From the IMG/VR virus record IMGVR_UViG_3300027123_000313, positions 1-37,261 of that record: a stretch of DNA of 37,261 nt. One strand, given 5' to 3'. The position numbers and the translations under genes are program-made. The DNA comes from a virus. The notes under the pieces were generated by a model. The model saw only the letters and a program-made list of their open reading frames with translations. It did not search any database and was not told where the DNA came from. Positions 36,061-37,261 of this stretch are shown here, piece by piece (the first letter of the stretch is position 1; the number at the start of each line of letters is the position of its first letter).

Positions 36061-36237
36061 GATGCCCTGAAAGCGTTGCAGTAGGCGGGCTGAGGATTCC
36101 CTTTCTCGGCACCACTACTGCACACGCAGACAGTAACATTTCCCCGCAATCAAACACGCAAACCGCGCCAGCACTAGCTTGGCGCGATACCGCTTTGCGC
36201 TTATAGTCTCAGCTTCACACAAAAACCCGCTGGCCTT
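36061..36237. other. gene-free int upstream region
   Basis: Apart from the repeats and the tRNA-like segment listed separately, no gene was seen here. The sequence CTTATAGTCTC near 36200 could hold a -10-like TTATAG, but a matching -35 is poor, so the int promoter is not located. Confidence 0.3.
36095..36114 (+). other. tRNA 3'-end-like sequence, alternative attP core
   Basis: GATTCCCTTTCTCGGCACCA looks like the last 20 bases of a tRNA: end of the T-loop, T-stem 3' strand, a 7-base acceptor 3' strand TCTCGGC, a discriminator A and CCA. An acceptor starting GCCGAGA is usual for some tRNA-Leu. Its orientation, with the CCA end facing a downstream int in the same direction, is the classic layout of tRNA-integrating elements. 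It has no T-stem 5' partner, so it is a fragment. Confidence 0.4.
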
Positions 36238-36266
36238 TGCGCCAGAATTGCGCCACGGAGTGCGCC

Positions 36267-37250
36267 ATGTCGTCGATAAGAAAAAGAGGCACGCGATGGC
36301 GCGCAGAGGTGCGTAAAGGCGGCATTGCAGAGTCTCGCACCTTCGCCAGCAAGCTAGAGGCGCAGCGCTGGGCCATTGGCCTTGAGGCTGAGATCGTATC
36401 AGGCAAGACAGGCGAGACACCACGCAAGACATTCGGCGAGCTGTTGGAGCGATACGGGAAGGAAGTCAGCGTGACAAAGCGTGGCGCGAAGTGGGAGCTG
36501 GCGCGAATTGGCGCAATTCAGGCCATGCCTTTGGCGCAAACCATGATCGGCGAGCTGGAAGGCCGGCACTTCGCAGGGTGGCGCGATGCTCGTCTGCGGG
36601 AGGTGAAAGGCGCAACAGTCCGGCGCGAGATGACGCTGCTGAACCACGCACTGAATGTAGCGGTTAAAGAGTGGAACTGGCTGACAGAAAACCCGATGGC
36701 GCACATCAAGCGCCCTGCCGATAGCAAAGCGCGGGATCGCCGTATTAGTGCCGACGAGATCGATCGCATCTGCCTCGCTGCCGGGTATTACCGCGACCAG
36801 ACGCCCGGCACGCTAACAGCTCGCGTTGCTGCAGCATTTCTCTTCGCCATCGAAACCGCCATGCGCATCAGCGAGATCATCCGGCTTGAGTGGCGTTACA
36901 TCGACATCGAGCAGCGAACAGCGCATGTTGCGGTCAGCAAGAACGGCACCAGCCGCGATGTGGCGCTCAGTCGTGAAGCTATCCGCCTGCTTGAGCAACT
37001 GCCCAAGGTCAGCGACCAAGTATTCGGCCTGAGCAGCACATCGTCAACCGACACCCTATTCCGCAAGATCAAGGATCGCGCCGGCATCCAGGAGCTGCAC
37101 TTCCACGATACTAGGCATGAAGCCATCACCCGCCTGGCCAAGAAGCTCGACGTGCTGCCGCTGGCGCGCATGGTCGGACATCGCAACATTAAAGAGCTGA
37201 TGACCTATTACAACGCGACAGCAGCAGAGATAGCAGAGCGACTTGACTAA
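36267..37250 (+). CDS. int: tyrosine-recombinase integrase
   Basis: This 327-aa protein from the ATG at 36267 (GGAG 7 bases upstream) has an N-terminal arm-type domain (about 1-50), a core-binding domain (about 52-145, ending NWLTENPMAHIKRP) and a catalytic domain. The last contains Arg200 (AMRISEI), HDTR at 280-283, MVGH with His305 and a TYY motif (313-315). It integrates and excises phage DNA at att. Its last 40 codons are repeated at the left window edge. A frame from 36237 exists, but its first 10 codons lie in the repeats upstream. Confidence 0.93.
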   Translation: MSSIRKRGTRWRAEVRKGGIAESRTFASKLEAQRWAIGLEAEIVSGKTGETPRKTFGELLERYGKEVSVTKRGAKWELARIGAIQAMPLAQTMIGELEGRHFAGWRDARLREVKGATVRREMTLLNHALNVAVKEWNWLTENPMAHIKRPADSKARDRRISADEIDRICLAAGYYRDQTPGTLTARVAAAFLFAIETAMRISEIIRLEWRYIDIEQRTAHVAVSKNGTSRDVALSREAIRLLEQLPKVSDQVFGLSSTSSTDTLFRKIKDRAGIQELHFHDTRHEAITRLAKKLDVLPLARMVGHRNIKELMTYYNATAAEIAERLD

Positions 37251-37261
37251 ATCTCTAGACG
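37126..37261. repeat. terminal direct repeat, right copy
   Basis: This is the right partner of 1-136. It differs at 37133 (c against t) and 37256 (t against a), the latter 6 bases from the window end. If the molecule is circular, the better-supported bases are c at the first position and a at the second, because each is internal in one copy. Confidence 0.9.

Larger units (their letters stand above)
36043..36255. repeat. near-identical 18-bp direct repeats flanking the int upstream region
   Basis: TGCGCCAAAATTGCGCCA (36043-36060) and TGCGCCAGAATTGCGCCA (36238-36255) differ at one base and start 195 bases apart. Each holds two TGCGCCA words 11 bases apart, that is, one helical turn. An inverted repeat CGCGCCA-N9-TGGCGCG lies between them (36164-36186), and a further TGCGCCA lies at the int start. 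They look like binding sites for a recombination or regulatory protein controlling int. Confidence 0.6.

Overview
The window holds an essentially complete P22/Sf6-type temperate podovirus genome, most likely from a Pseudomonas-like gammaproteobacterium. That host call is inferred from moderately high GC, the style of the small early genes and a lambda-type Bet; nothing inside the window proves it. The first and last 136 bases are the same piece of the integrase 3' end and differ at only two positions, each within 8 bases of a window edge. The simplest reading is a circular phage genome of about 37.1 kb, cut inside int, with a terminal overlap. A tandem prophage with a second int copy is the alternative.

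Late region (319-19,819, all minus strand). Reading leftward: endolysin, S21-like holin, a 57-aa hydrophobic protein, small and large terminase, portal, four extra structural-type genes, scaffold, coat, a 55-aa protein, tail accessory factor (gp4-like), DNA-stabilisation protein (gp10-like), a coiled-coil protein at the gp26 place, a small beta-rich protein, a GNAT protein at the gp14 place, three ejection proteins (gp7-, gp20- and gp16-like) and a tailspike. This is the P22 order with one insertion between portal and scaffold. A Q-type antiterminator, a candidate pR' overlapping its stop codon and an intrinsic terminator just downstream form the late switch. Three more minus-strand terminators lie inside the late operon and one candidate lies beyond the tailspike.

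Early leftward region (19,922-25,694, minus strand). From cro: a ribbon-helix-helix protein, two small unknowns, a replication initiator with iteron-like repeats inside it, a DnaC-like helicase loader, a winged-helix protein, a TraR/DksA zinc protein, a cytosine methyltransferase with a long second reading frame inside it, a Ref-like nuclease, a DUF1064 nuclease, a DUF1367-like protein, a 46-aa membrane protein and Q. Nearly all stop/start pairs overlap (ATGA, TGATG or GTGA), so this is one tightly coupled operon.

Immunity region (25,695-28,680). CI (S24 repressor) is divergent from Cro. Seven 14-bp operator-like sites lie in two clusters, each overlapping a TTGACT-N17-TAayAT promoter. Behind cI are a lipoprotein, a two-TM protein and a 58-aa protein. 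Facing them, across a bidirectional terminator, is a two-gene unit (soluble plus coiled-coil/membrane) of unknown function. These are the best candidates for lysogenic-conversion or exclusion genes.

Early rightward region (28,695-37,250, plus strand). A 41-aa membrane protein, an acidic protein, Bet, a YqaJ-type exonuclease with a long C-terminal extension, many small genes (a HTH/excisionase-like protein, a DUF3310 protein), two places where small genes look joined out of frame, and integrase. No N-type antiterminator or spanin pair was recognised.
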